Below are positions 1 through 8,634 of a stretch of 64,000 bases of DNA, piece by piece. Below the pieces are notes generated by a model. The model was not told the origin of the DNA. It did no database searches and worked only from the letters and a program-made list of their open reading frames with translations. Position numbers and translations under genes: made by a program. Every line of letters begins with the position of its first letter. The first letter of the stretch is position 1. Source of the DNA: CAWIUB01 sp963839175 (lineage in GTDB: Bacteria; Actinomycetota; Actinomycetes; Mycobacteriales; Jatrophihabitantaceae); the NCBI GenBank assembly GCA_963839175.1, contig CAWIUB010000050.1, positions 1-64,000 on the forward strand, in the 5' to 3' direction.

Positions 1-500
1 ACCTGGATCGGCGCAACCGAGCGTGGCGAGGGCCGCCGTCGACTCGAATTCGCCTGTGTACACGCCAAAGCAACCCGCGACGCGGTCCGTCGCGACTCTC
101 GTCCTCGGTCGCGGCGCCGGCTCCGCATCTCTCGCTCGGCGATGGCAGACATCAGGCCGAGCAACGGGATTGTGCCGACCTACTGGCGGCGGATCCCTTA
201 ACCCGCAGGCGATCCAGCCTCAAGGTCGGCACAACCAAAAGGTCGGCACAATCGGCGTTGTGCCGACGTCGGCACAACGCCGAGTATGCGCCTACTACCA
301 GGATTACAGCCTGACCGGGTGCGCGCGGTTATGCGCGAATGGCACGTCTGCCGGCTGACTTGGCCGACCCAGGCTCTACGGAGCGATTCGCAAGCTCGCC
401 ATGACCCGGCAGCGCGTTAGCAACTTCGACCTGAGTAAGTCCGAGCGCGTTGCACCGCCTCGATAGCCGCCCAGCGCACCAGCCGGGAGCCTTGCTTGGC
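1..500. other. Region without a supported gene
   Basis: Apart from the repeat cluster at 169-282 I see no reading frame here with convincing codon usage or recognisable protein similarity. It could be the edge of a mobile element, given the tRNA fragment just downstream. Confidence 0.5.
169..282. repeat. Cluster of five 10-bp repeats, two forming a 30-bp perfect palindrome
   Basis: The 10-mer GTCGGCACAA occurs at 225-234, 242-251 and 268-277, and its complement TTGTGCCGAC at 170-179 and 258-267. The last two abut as a perfect 30-bp palindrome (253-282) with half-sites CGGCGTTGTGCCGAC and GTCGGCACAACGCCG. No T-run follows, so an intrinsic terminator is unlikely. Plausible roles are a multi-site operator, iterons of a replicon, or recombinase arm sites. 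No adjacent gene decides between these. Confidence 0.75.
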
Positions 501-552
501 AGAGTCTCAGTCCCCAGACTGATTACGCGGGTTCGATTCCCGTCGCCCGCTC
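501..552 (+). tRNA. 3' half of a tRNA-Gly-like sequence (partial or degenerate)
   Basis: The T-arm (527-543; stem GCGGG/CCCGT, loop TTCGATT) and the 3' acceptor strand CGCCCGC (544-550) match the 3' end of actinobacterial tRNA-Gly. Upstream, CAGTC (508-512) can pair with GACTG (517-521), but only four bases (CCCA) lie between them instead of the seven of an anticodon loop. No matching 5' acceptor strand GCGGGCG is visible in the preceding 80 bases. This is a fragment, such as an attachment-site copy left by an integrating element, or a decayed gene. Confidence 0.6.
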
Positions 553-694
553 TGGAGCACGGGACCGGCGTGGAGGGCGTATGTCGTGCTGGAGTGCGTT
601 GCACGGCGGCTCGACGAACCGCGCCTGTCCTCGCGTGCCGGGTGCGGCGGCGTTGGACCGTTGCCCGTTACCATCGGGCGCTGCGGTGTGAGCG

Positions 695-3445
695 ATGCGC
701 AAGGTCGGATCCGCAGCGCTGCTCGTGGTGGCTGGGATCCTGCTGCTGATCGGGGTTCTGGCCGGGTGGGCCGGGAACACCGTGTACGACAGCAACACGT
801 TCAGCGGACGCGCGACTGCGATCCTCGATTCCCCGGCGGTTCGTCAGGAAGTGGCGAAGACGCTGACGGTGCAGCTGGCGCACAGCGGGAACCAGCAGGC
901 GATCAACTTTCGGCCCGCTCTGCAGCTCGCGATCGAATCGGCGATCGACACCGACACCTTCCGGTCGATCTTCCGGTCTGCGGTGCGCCGCATCCATGCC
1001 GCCGTCCTGTCGGGCCAGGGTGGCGGCTCCGGGCTCGACCTGCAGGATTCGGCCACGGTCCTCACCAGCACGCTGCAGCTGGGAAACACGTCGTCGGGCA
1101 CTAGCAGCAGCTCGCAGAGCGGTCTGGGCGGCAGCCTGAACGGTATTACCAACCGGCTCGGTCAATGGGGCGTATGGCAGCTGGATAGCACCATCAGCTG
1201 GATTGCGATCGGGACCATCGTCGGGGCGCTCGCCGCCGCCCTCGGCGCCGTCGCGCTGGCCCGGGACCGGAATCGCATGGTCCGCCGGCTCGGCTGGGTG
1301 CTGCTCTTCGACGGCGTCGCGATCGTGGCCGTGCTGCTGATCGGCCAATGGTGGCTGCGGCATCTGGTGCGAGATCCCCAGCTGTCGAGGGCGGTAGGTG
1401 ACGCCATCTGGCACGGCACGGCGGACCTGCGCACCATCGGCTTGTGGATCGCCGGGTACGGGCTGATCATCGCGGCGGCAGCGACCTCGGGTGAGAGTTA
1501 CACGCCGGCGGTCGTGGCTCGCCGAGTCGGTGGCTGGATCCAGCGCCGGCGGCAGAGCACCCGCGGCACGATCGCGCTCGGCCTGATCGCGTTGCTGGCT
1601 GGTCTGCTCCTGATTCAGGACCCCACCGGGAACCTGGAGCTGATCGCCATGGCAGCTGGGCTCTGGCTCAGCTACCTGGGCGTGACCGAGCTGTTGCGGG
1701 TGCTGCGCTCGGCCACGATCGGAAACGTCCCAGGCCTGCGGTGGCGCAGGCTCCTGCTCGTCGGTGGAACAGTCGCCGTGCTGCTGGTCCTGGTGACCAC
1801 GGCATTAACGATCACCACCCGACGCGCGGCAAACCGTGCCGATGCGGCAGGCAAACTGACCTGCAACGGCGCCGCCTCGCTGTGCGGGCTCCGCCTGGAT
1901 CAGGTCATGTTCCCCGGCACACACAACGCCATGTCGTCATCCCTCTATCCCGGGTACCTGTTCGGTGAGCAGATCGAGACGATCCAGGGCCAGCTCGACT
2001 CCGGGGTTCGCGCGCTGCTCATCGACACGCACTACGCGGTGCCCTCCACGATGCGGCTGCCGGGATCGGAAACCCCGCTGATGCTCACGGATCGCACCGC
2101 GGAGCTCAACGTCCCGTCCGACGACGCGCCTGACCCAGCCCTAGCCGAACGCGCCAGCCGACTGGCCGCTCGAGCCCCTCGCGCCGCCGACGCCCGCCGC
2201 GGCATCTACCTCTGCCACAACTACTGCGAACTGGGCGCGGTCCCGTTCACGAAGGACCTGTCCAACCTGAAGAACTTCCTGGACAGCAACCCAAACGAGG
2301 TAGTCATCACCATCATTCAAGACGCGACAACGCCAAAGGACACCGCGGCAGCGATCGAAGCGGCCGGACTGGGCAACCGAGTCGCGACGTTGCAGAAGGG
2401 CCAGCCGCTTCCCACGCTCGGCCAGCTGATCACCACCGGCCGAACCCTGCTGGTCTTCGCGGAGCAAGGCCTAAGCGGTGGACCAGCCTGGTATCACCCT
2501 GCGTACCAATGGTTCCAGGAGACGCCATTCCGGTACGGCTCAGCCGCCGACTTCTCCTGCCGCCCGAACCGGGGCAGCGCGAGCAACCCGCTGCTGCTCG
2601 TCAACCACTGGGTAACGCCCTCGACGCCCAGCACGGCCGCCAACGTGAACAACACCAAGGCCCTAGAACAGCGCATCGAAACCTGCATCGCTCAACGGGC
2701 CCTGCTACCCACGATCGTTGCCGTGGACTTTGTCGAGAAGGGCAATCTCGTATCGACGCTTCGAGACATCAACGCCGCGAAGGTACGTGAGGTCAACAAG
2801 GCACGGAACCGGGCGTTGCCACCCAAGGCGTCCATTTCAGTGGGACCACCACCGGCCGCCGGGAAGGCTTCACCCACCCCGAAGACTCGGCCCATGCCGA
2901 CGGTCCCCCCAGGGACCACAATCACCACCCTGACCGGCGGCAATCCAGACCGGTTCTGCGCGATCTTGCCAACGGCGGTCCGCGAGATCGTCGCCTGGGC
3001 GCAAGCCATTCTCGGAGCGCCGCCGCGTGACGCCGGCGTCACAGATCTGGTCTACGCGCCAGCCCTGGCGCGTGATCTCGGCGAGTACGCTGACGCTGCC
3101 CCGATCGAAGTAGCCGAGCGCGTACGTCCGCTCCTCGCCCGGGCCGACGCAGCTATCGCCGCGCTGCACAACCTCGGGCTCAACGACGCCGCCGTGCAAC
3201 GGCTTGCCGACGCCGCCACAACCGCGCTGCGCGCACCCGGCAATCCCGATGGGGTCACCGTTGCGAACCAGTTGGAAAGCACGCTCACGGAGCAGGTACC
3301 CAAAGCCCGGGTCGACAGCACCGCCGTGGTGTTCACCGCCGGCCAGAAAGACCCGGCAACCCTGCTCGACCTCGGCTACGTTCCCTCGACAGTTGCGCAA
3401 GCCGCCGGATACGGCGGCTGCCCCGACGTCATCGCGCAAATATGA
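695..3445 (+). CDS. Membrane-anchored PI-PLC-like phosphodiesterase domain protein
   Basis: This is a 916-residue protein. One N-terminal membrane helix (about 5-27) is followed by an extracytoplasmic segment with a Ser/Gly/Thr-rich stretch (131-149). Six more hydrophobic helices follow near 167-189, 201-220, 247-264, 291-308, 313-330 and 352-374. The rest should lie outside the cell. From about 395 it carries a PI-PLC X-like domain. GTHNAMS (408-414) supplies the first candidate catalytic His and DTHY (444-447) the second. A Pro/Thr-rich linker and a helical C-terminal region of about 200 residues follow. The family cleaves phosphodiester bonds of phosphoinositides or related glycerophospholipids; the substrate here is unknown. 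The start ATG is weakly supported because no strong ribosome binding site precedes it. The multi-helix N-terminus is unusual for a PI-PLC-like enzyme. It appears monocistronic. Confidence 0.75.
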   Translation: MRKVGSAALLVVAGILLLIGVLAGWAGNTVYDSNTFSGRATAILDSPAVRQEVAKTLTVQLAHSGNQQAINFRPALQLAIESAIDTDTFRSIFRSAVRRIHAAVLSGQGGGSGLDLQDSATVLTSTLQLGNTSSGTSSSSQSGLGGSLNGITNRLGQWGVWQLDSTISWIAIGTIVGALAAALGAVALARDRNRMVRRLGWVLLFDGVAIVAVLLIGQWWLRHLVRDPQLSRAVGDAIWHGTADLRTIGLWIAGYGLIIAAAATSGESYTPAVVARRVGGWIQRRRQSTRGTIALGLIALLAGLLLIQDPTGNLELIAMAAGLWLSYLGVTELLRVLRSATIGNVPGLRWRRLLLVGGTVAVLLVLVTTALTITTRRAANRADAAGKLTCNGAASLCGLRLDQVMFPGTHNAMSSSLYPGYLFGEQIETIQGQLDSGVRALLIDTHYAVPSTMRLPGSETPLMLTDRTAELNVPSDDAPDPALAERASRLAARAPRAADARRGIYLCHNYCELGAVPFTKDLSNLKNFLDSNPNEVVITIIQDATTPKDTAAAIEAAGLGNRVATLQKGQPLPTLGQLITTGRTLLVFAEQGLSGGPAWYHPAYQWFQETPFRYGSAADFSCRPNRGSASNPLLLVNHWVTPSTPSTAANVNNTKALEQRIETCIAQRALLPTIVAVDFVEKGNLVSTLRDINAAKVREVNKARNRALPPKASISVGPPPAAGKASPTPKTRPMPTVPPGTTITTLTGGNPDRFCAILPTAVREIVAWAQAILGAPPRDAGVTDLVYAPALARDLGEYADAAPIEVAERVRPLLARADAAIAALHNLGLNDAAVQRLADAATTALRAPGNPDGVTVANQLESTLTEQVPKARVDSTAVVFTAGQKDPATLLDLGYVPSTVAQAAGYGGCPDVIAQI

Positions 3446-3694
3446 CGAGCCGGTCAGACCGAGGGCAGAATCGAGCCATGGCACCAGCTTGTGCCCGTGC
3501 CGCACCAGCTCCCGCCGATCCCGCACCGCAGCGCGATCCACACCTCGGGCAGTCGGCCCATTCGCAGCCGGTCCGCCAAATCGGCGGCATCGCGCGCATC
3601 GTTTCATCCGCCGAGAGGCGAAGCCCTGTACCCCGAGCGGATGCGTCAAATGCAACGACGACACCGCGGCCTGCAGCGGGTCCACCGCCCAGTA

Positions 3695-4120
3695 GTCGGG
3701 TAGCCGGGGCGCATTGCTGCGCCCCGGCCCTTTCAGAACCGGCTGTGCCGGCTTTCCGGGCAACCGGCTCAAGCAAGCCCTGAAGGCGTTCAGGCGGGAA
3801 GCTGTGTTGCTGGCGCGCCGCCGGGTGCCGTCTGGCTGGCGACCTCGGCAGTGGGTGTGGGTGAGTCGGACTGCGGTGCGTTCGTCGGCGTGCCGGGTCG
3901 CGTTTTGGCGATCGCCTGGCGGCGCATCGCCTTGCGGGTGGCTGTGCTCCACTGTTCCCATTCGTCGGGGTTTCGTGGTTCGTGTTCGGCCTGCAGCACC
4001 AGGTCACCGCAGCCTGGCCCGGTCGAGCGGGCGTCTCCCGCGGCGGCGGCGGGCCACCCAGTAGTCGGCCAGGGCCGGGTCGTCTGGGCGACTGCACTGG
4101 GTTCTCCATGCGCGGTATGA
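3695..4120 (-). pseudogene. 3' end of a group II intron with remnant of its reverse transcriptase/maturase
   Basis: Read on the minus strand, 4120-3790 carries the C-terminal part of an actinobacterial group II intron maturase in two frames. One frame reads RPDDPALADYWVARRRR; after a frameshift the other reads HEPRNPDEWEQWSTATRKA, the pattern of the terminal zinc-finger/HNH-like region. Just downstream, 3770-3736 folds as intron domain V: it starts GAGCC, contains the AGC catalytic triad, a short terminal loop and an AC bulge, and ends GGTTC. Then 3728-3703 is an 11-bp perfect hairpin (loop GCAA) fitting domain VI, ending CTACCCGAC at 3695 as in bacterial class C introns. The intron 5' part and the rest of the maturase are missing, so this is a decayed fragment. 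Recognition is from memory of the family. Confidence 0.7.
3736..3770 (-). ncRNA. Group II intron domain V
   Basis: On the minus strand GAGCCGG pairs with CCGGTTC at the base. An inner stem and tetraloop-like turn follow, with the bulged AC on the 3' side. These are the conserved features of the catalytic domain V. It lies about 20 bases after the maturase remnant, as expected. Confidence 0.7.
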
Positions 4121-4265
4121 GCGGCTGAGAGCTGTGGCAGCAGGGTGGCTCGCTTATCCGGGCGCACCCGGGCGGCGAGGTGTGCATCTGCGAACTGCCG
4201 GCGCCGCGGCACTGCCGCCACGGACTTGCGCCGCTGAAAGCCGGCGCAGCGGGGCGGCGCGCTGA

Positions 4266-5730
4266 GAGGATGTCCCGCCCGTCGTTGAACTTCGGTGGCG
4301 GGCCCCGTTGTGATCAGGCTGCGATCACGGGCTCATTCTGACGTGCGGCACTGACATTTTTGGTGGCGACGTGCCGTTCGAGTGCGTCGCGCAGCGCGGG
4401 TAGGTGCAGGTGGCCGTTGACGCGGCGGAATTGCTTGCCGGCTTCGACCATCCCAGCCGCGCACCAGCGCAGCGCCATGGTCCCGTTCTGCCAGTTCTTG
4501 ACGTTGCGGCTGTGGGCGCGGGCGATGGAGATCATCGACTCGATGCTGTTGGTGGAGCGCAGCGTGCGGGCCAGCGTCGGTGGGATACCCAGGCGCAGCA
4601 CGGTGAGCGTCTCGGCCATGCCCTCGCGCAGCGACGCCGCGGCGCCCGGGTGGGTGCGGTCGAGTTCCTTGGCGAGGGCTTCGAGCTGGGCTTCGGCAAC
4701 CAGCGCCGACTCGGCGTGGTAGGCGCGGCGCATCCGCTTGGCCACGGTGGAGGCGAGGTGATCGGGCAGCTTGTCACCCACGTTCCTGATCTTGTGCAGT
4801 TGACACCGACCGATCACCGGATGGTCGAACACCCTGATCACCGCGGCCCGTAGCGCCTTGCCGCCGTCGATACCGACGAAGATCGGCCGGGTGGTGTCCA
4901 GGCCCCGATCGCGCAGCCCGACCAGCAGGTCGGTGACCGTGCTGGTGTTCTCCGTCGACCCTTCGACCAGCGCGAGGGGATGCTTGGTGCCGTCGACGCC
5001 GATCCCCAGCGCCACCACGCACAGGTGCTCGCCGAAGTGCACGCCGTCGATCATCAACGCGACCAGGTCCAGCTCGTCCAGCGGCTGGGCGAGCAGCTCG
5101 CTCAGCGCGGTCTCGGTCGCGGCGACGAACCGGCGGCTGATCGCCGACTTGCTCGTCGACGTGGCCGCGCGTTCGGCACGCTGCCCGACCGGTTCCAGCC
5201 CGACCGGGTAGCGGCGGGTCGAGATCCCGGCGAGCATCTTGCCCATCGCCATGCGACCGAGGATCTCGGTCTGGCTGAACAGCTCGTAGGTCGCCACCGG
5301 CAACTCGGCAGCGCCGTCCGCGGTGCGCATCCGCGGCCGGCGCACCGGCACCCGACGACCGCCCAGGGTCACCGAGCCGTTCTGCTGGCCGTGGCGCACC
5401 GCGGCCCGGTTCGGGTCGTGCTTGCCCTTCGGCCCGCACGCCGCGGTCACGTTCTCCTCCATCAGCGTGTGCATCACCTGCAGCCCGGCGCCGACCGCGA
5501 GCGCGAGCAGCCCTTCCTGCATGTCGGCGGCGATCTCACCCATCGCCACGCGCACCGTCTGCGGCAGCGCGTACGTCGCGGCGCTCGAATCGAGCGTCCT
5601 GTTCTGGTAGTTGTTGGTCACGGCGGTCCCCTTCTTGTCGATGGTTCTTGGCGGAGCCCGACACCTACCACGCGGCAGGCATCGAGCGGGGGACCGCCAC
5701 CTCAACTTCTACGACTCGCGGGACAACCTC
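4266..5730 (-). mobile_element. IS256-family insertion sequence, complete
   Basis: Ends are imperfect inverted repeats: the left end begins GAGGATGTCCCGCC (4266) and the right end, read inward, begins GAGGTTGTCCCGCG. A perfect 9-bp duplication GCGCGCTGA flanks it at 4257-4265 and 5731-5739, as expected for IS256 elements (8-9 bp). The single transposase gene is intact. The insertion therefore looks recent. Confidence 0.9.
4314..5621 (-). CDS. IS256-family transposase
   Basis: This is a 436-residue mutator/IS256-type DDE transposase. Candidate catalytic residues are D192 (MIDGVHFGE), D252 (VGIDGGKAL) and E361 (STNSIES), spaced as in the family. The GTG start at 5621 is chosen because AAGGGGA lies just upstream and the family N-terminus fits. 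An open frame extends further upstream but is arginine-rich and unlike protein. It is the only gene of the element at 4266-5730. Length and motifs are complete, so it is probably active. Confidence 0.93.
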   Translation of the reverse strand: MTNNYQNRTLDSSAATYALPQTVRVAMGEIAADMQEGLLALAVGAGLQVMHTLMEENVTAACGPKGKHDPNRAAVRHGQQNGSVTLGGRRVPVRRPRMRTADGAAELPVATYELFSQTEILGRMAMGKMLAGISTRRYPVGLEPVGQRAERAATSTSKSAISRRFVAATETALSELLAQPLDELDLVALMIDGVHFGEHLCVVALGIGVDGTKHPLALVEGSTENTSTVTDLLVGLRDRGLDTTRPIFVGIDGGKALRAAVIRVFDHPVIGRCQLHKIRNVGDKLPDHLASTVAKRMRRAYHAESALVAEAQLEALAKELDRTHPGAAASLREGMAETLTVLRLGIPPTLARTLRSTNSIESMISIARAHSRNVKNWQNGTMALRWCAAGMVEAGKQFRRVNGHLHLPALRDALERHVATKNVSAARQNEPVIAA

Positions 5731-5754
5731 GCGCGCTGAAGGCCGGGGCCTTAG

Positions 5755-6156
5755 TTAGAGCAAGCTCGCGACTATCAGCAGGGCCGCCGATCCGCTCAGC
5801 AGGAACGGGCAGATCTTGAACCAGACCACGGGGGTGCGCGCGCCAGTCAGCGACGTCAGCGCGCCCAAGGCAGCCAGAAACCCGGCAGCGACCCGGTAAA
5901 CCCACACGCGGACATCGCCATCCGCTCCACCGCCGACCGCGGTCGCGACGATCACCATGGCGGCGATGCCCCACATCGTGAACGCTTCAGCCAGCCACTC
6001 CTGCAGGACGACGCGCCGATTGTCCATGGTGATCGGCTCCAAGCCAGCGAGAACCTGGGCGGTCGGGACCGCATGCGCCACCCCCCACAGGGCGACGATA
6101 ATCCCGGCAACATAGGAGAGAATCACAGCCATATCGCCGATGATCATCGCGATCAC
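5755..6156 (-). CDS. Small four-helix membrane protein, unknown function
   Basis: This 133-residue protein has four hydrophobic segments (about 5-27, 55-75, 88-107 and 113-132) separated by short polar loops. I recognise no family motif. The ATG at 6156 opens the frame. An 8-bp inverted repeat lies just upstream at 6163-6189 and could be a regulatory site. The gene ends 16 bases from the right target duplication of the IS256 element, which may affect its downstream context. Confidence 0.6.
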   Translation of the reverse strand: MIAMIIGDMAVILSYVAGIIVALWGVAHAVPTAQVLAGLEPITMDNRRVVLQEWLAEAFTMWGIAAMVIVATAVGGGADGDVRVWVYRVAAGFLAALGALTSLTGARTPVVWFKICPFLLSGSAALLIVASLL

Positions 6157-6162
6157 GGCCGT

Positions 6163-6189
6163 CGGACAGGGTTGTTAGTCACCTGTCCG
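6163..6189. promoter_or_regulatory. Inverted repeat ahead of the 5755-6156 gene
   Basis: CGGACAGG (6163-6170) and CCTGTCCG (6182-6189) are perfect 8-bp arms separated by 11 bases, six bases upstream of the start codon at 6156. The position fits an operator or an mRNA leader hairpin. Confidence 0.45.
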
Positions 6190-6584
6190 GACCTCCGATA
6201 CAGCTGGGCACATAACATCCCGATATGCGCGGCACCGGGCGTTGACCTCCCGTAGTTGTCATCCGTGCAGATCGACGGAGATGCGCGCCAGCCAGTCGGT
6301 CACTCAGCGTGGTCGTCGCCGACGTGCAGGTCTGGCTCGCGAGCGCCGATTCGGGCGCACGGTTTCCGATCAACCCCAGGCGATGCGGGGCGTGGTTATG
6401 GGCGCGAGGTCAGGGCGCGGCGACGTGGCTGGTATGCCGTAAATGGATACCTGATTGGACACCACCGGCCGTCGGGGGACGCCGCGAACGCACAGACATG
6501 CCGCCGTGTGCGCCTTCACGAGGTCGTTCGACCCTGGTGCGCGTCGGTCGGCGCCAAGCAGCCTGGTGGAAGGGAGGTTCTGTC
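6190..6584. other. Intergenic region, no gene seen
   Basis: This separates the divergently transcribed membrane protein (minus strand) from the GyrI-like gene (plus strand). Upstream in-frame extension of the GyrI-like gene is open, but its composition is not protein-like and the good ribosome binding site is at the internal GTG. Confidence 0.5.
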
Positions 6585-7208
6585 GTGACGACCACGACCG
6601 AAGGCAACCGCGTCGACCGGCTGTACCGCGCCGCTACGCCGAGGCCGCGGCTCGTGCAGGTACCCCCTCTCAGGTTCCTGTGCCTGGACGGACACGGCGA
6701 CCCGAACACGAGCCCGGCGTACGCCGCCGCGGTCCAGGCGTTGTACTCGGTGTCCTATTCAGCCAAGTTCGCGGTCAAGAAGTCGGGCGGCCCGGACTTC
6801 AAGGTCTCCCCTCTGGAAGGACTCTGGTGGGCGGAGGACCTAAGCACGTTCCTGACCGGCGATAAGTCGGAGTGGGACTGGACCATGATGCTCCGCCAGC
6901 CGGACTCCGTCACCGATGCCCTGTTTGCACGTCTCGCGGACGAAGTGGCCGCCAACAAGTCGATGCCCGCAGCCAGGGAACTGAGGCTGATCACCTTCGC
7001 GGAGGGCGCCGCCGCGCAGGTCCTGCACGTCGGGCCATATCCCACCGAAGCTCCCACGATCGTGCGGCTGCATCAGTTCATTCGAAAGCAGGGGTTTGCC
7101 TTTGACGGCCATCGCCACAAGCACCACGAGATCTACCTCGGCGACCCACGCCGGTCGGCTCCGGAGAGGCTGCGCACCATCATCAGACAGCCGTACGCCG
7201 CATCGTGA
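6585..7208 (+). CDS. GyrI-like small-molecule-binding domain protein
   Basis: This 207-residue protein matches the stand-alone GyrI-like family: an N-terminal PPLRFLCLDGHGDPN segment, a central GLWWAEDLSTF, and a C-terminal GHRHKHHEIYLGDPRR near the stop. These domains fold like the effector-binding region of AraC/MerR-type multidrug regulators and bind hydrophobic or cationic small molecules. Here there is no DNA-binding domain. The GTG start at 6585 has GGGAGG upstream. It looks monocistronic and its ligand is unknown. Confidence 0.8.
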   Translation: MTTTTEGNRVDRLYRAATPRPRLVQVPPLRFLCLDGHGDPNTSPAYAAAVQALYSVSYSAKFAVKKSGGPDFKVSPLEGLWWAEDLSTFLTGDKSEWDWTMMLRQPDSVTDALFARLADEVAANKSMPAARELRLITFAEGAAAQVLHVGPYPTEAPTIVRLHQFIRKQGFAFDGHRHKHHEIYLGDPRRSAPERLRTIIRQPYAAS

Positions 7209-7528
7209 CTGGGTCAAGGCCGGAGGCCTTCATTAGCGCCGTTCTCATCTGCCGCCGAGCGTGCGGTCTCCCTCGTCCCAATGGACGTCGACCGCACTTC
7301 GTCGATGTCCGTGAGGGAAATCGCGACCGATGTTACGTCCTTGCCGCTGCCGGGAAGCCTGTGTAATAGACGTCCGGCACGCCCTGGACCGAGGCCGCAG
7401 TCAAACTGGAGCAAACGCTGGCGGTGCTGCACCCGGCCGACGACCTCGAATGGGGCGTCGGCACCCGGGGCGGATAACCAGACCAGCCCAGTCGATACCG
7501 AGCATCACCCACGAGCGCAGGAGAGATC
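7209..7528. other. Intergenic region with a possible coding scrap
   Basis: A short protein-like plus-strand stretch ends in PADDLEWGVGTRGG and TAA at about 7476, but it has a stop just upstream near 7367 and no start. It may be the 3' scrap of a lost gene. Nothing else is convincing. Confidence 0.3.
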
Positions 7529-7861
7529 ATGGCTGACCATGCCGCGCGTCGGAATGTCGAAGTCAGTGACGGAGACCGCGTTGTCGCCTCGGCACAGGTA
7601 GACGCCTCGCCAGACACCCCGGACACAGCCCAGGCGTCGTTGCACGCCGAAGCAGGCCACCTACCGGTAGGGACCAGAGCGAGTCTGGTTGATGCAGTCC
7701 TAGACCTGCCCGAGCTTCAGGGCAGTACTCACCTTGAAGCGACCGTTCCGCTCGGCGACGCCGAGTCCCTGCAACGGCTCAGAGAACGCACCGACAACCT
7801 GACCACCCGGGCCGCCGGCGCCAGCGCGCTCATTGATGCCGATCTGCCCGACGATCAGTAA
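7529..7861 (+). CDS. Conserved hypothetical protein, 110 residues
   Basis: This is a small acidic protein without signal peptide or membrane helix. The segment AGHLPVGTRASLVDAVLDLPE followed by TVPLGDAESLQRLRER resembles small hypothetical proteins I recall from mycobacteria and relatives, of unknown function. The ATG at 7529 is preceded by GCAGGAG at good spacing. Codon usage is typical of the window. Confidence 0.65.
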   Translation: MADHAARRNVEVSDGDRVVASAQVDASPDTPDTAQASLHAEAGHLPVGTRASLVDAVLDLPELQGSTHLEATVPLGDAESLQRLRERTDNLTTRAAGASALIDADLPDDQ

Positions 7862-7960
7862 GCCCGAATCAACGCTACGTACGTAACGCCCCGCCCGCGG
7901 TCGTGCGTGGCCCCTGATGGGGTCCCATGTCTAGCCCGGGCGGAGCCGGCGTCGTCCGTC

Positions 7961-8338
7961 CTAACGTTCGAGCCGGTCAACGAGACCGTCGACATCGGCG
8001 ACGGTAACTGTCAGCGCCGGATGACCCTTTCGCCGCAGTGGCGAAGGAACAGGTTCACGAAAATGGATGCAGACCCCTGCGGTCCGATTGGTTCCAAACG
8101 TTAGGCCGTTATCGGCGAGTGACCGTCTAGCGCCCGCAGCCGTCCACCAGCGGTAACTGCGGGTGACGTGGGCCTCGTCGATGTTGGCGAGCGGTGTCTC
8201 CAGTTTCAAAAACCCGAAGGTCGCCAGGAATGTGCCGGCGTCGGTGATGGTGACGCCATCCTTGCCCGCCCGAACGCCGAATGGCAGCCAAAATGCAGCG
8301 AGCCACTTATCCACGGCCAAGGCGAAGAACTCAGCCAT
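7961..8338 (-). CDS. Conserved hypothetical protein, 125 residues
   Basis: This soluble protein starts MAEFFALAVDKWLAAFWLPF and ends with GVCIHFREPVPSPLRRKGHP then a short acidic tail. The latter motif recurs in actinobacterial proteins of unknown function. The start at 8338 is chosen because GGAGATGTC precedes the ATG; the frame stays open further upstream to 8449. No operon partner is adjacent. Confidence 0.6.
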   Translation of the reverse strand: MAEFFALAVDKWLAAFWLPFGVRAGKDGVTITDAGTFLATFGFLKLETPLANIDEAHVTRSYRWWTAAGARRSLADNGLTFGTNRTAGVCIHFREPVPSPLRRKGHPALTVTVADVDGLVDRLER

Positions 8339-8634
8339 GACATCTCCAACCCGAGCTAAGAGCGCGCCGAACAGTCGCCGAGCGTCCGCACCTCGTATCG
8401 CGGTTGCAGGTAGCTCCTGCGATCCACCGGGGCGGACCGATCCTGGCACAGCTCAGGCCCCACCACACCCAGCGTCAAAACGTCGTGGGTTGTGTCGGCC
8501 GACAAAGCGTGCGAATAGCTGAGACGACTCAGATTGGCTCGTGAAACTTCCTGCTCTGCATGTTATGTCGGTGATCTTCCTGGTCATTTCGACCACCCTC
8601 GTTGCGTTGGTCGTCTGACGAGAGGAGCCCGTCA

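Noticed and set aside
253..282. Intrinsic terminator
   Set aside because: The palindrome has no spacer loop and no T-run on either side.
3703..3728. Terminator of the PI-PLC-like gene
   Set aside because: The hairpin fits domain VI of the group II intron better, being positioned after domain V and followed by the intron end sequence.
2870..3961. Long minus-strand open frame (363 codons)
   Set aside because: It mostly overlaps the PI-PLC-like gene and the intron fossil, is arginine/proline-rich, and has no recognisable family; high-GC DNA gives such antisense frames.
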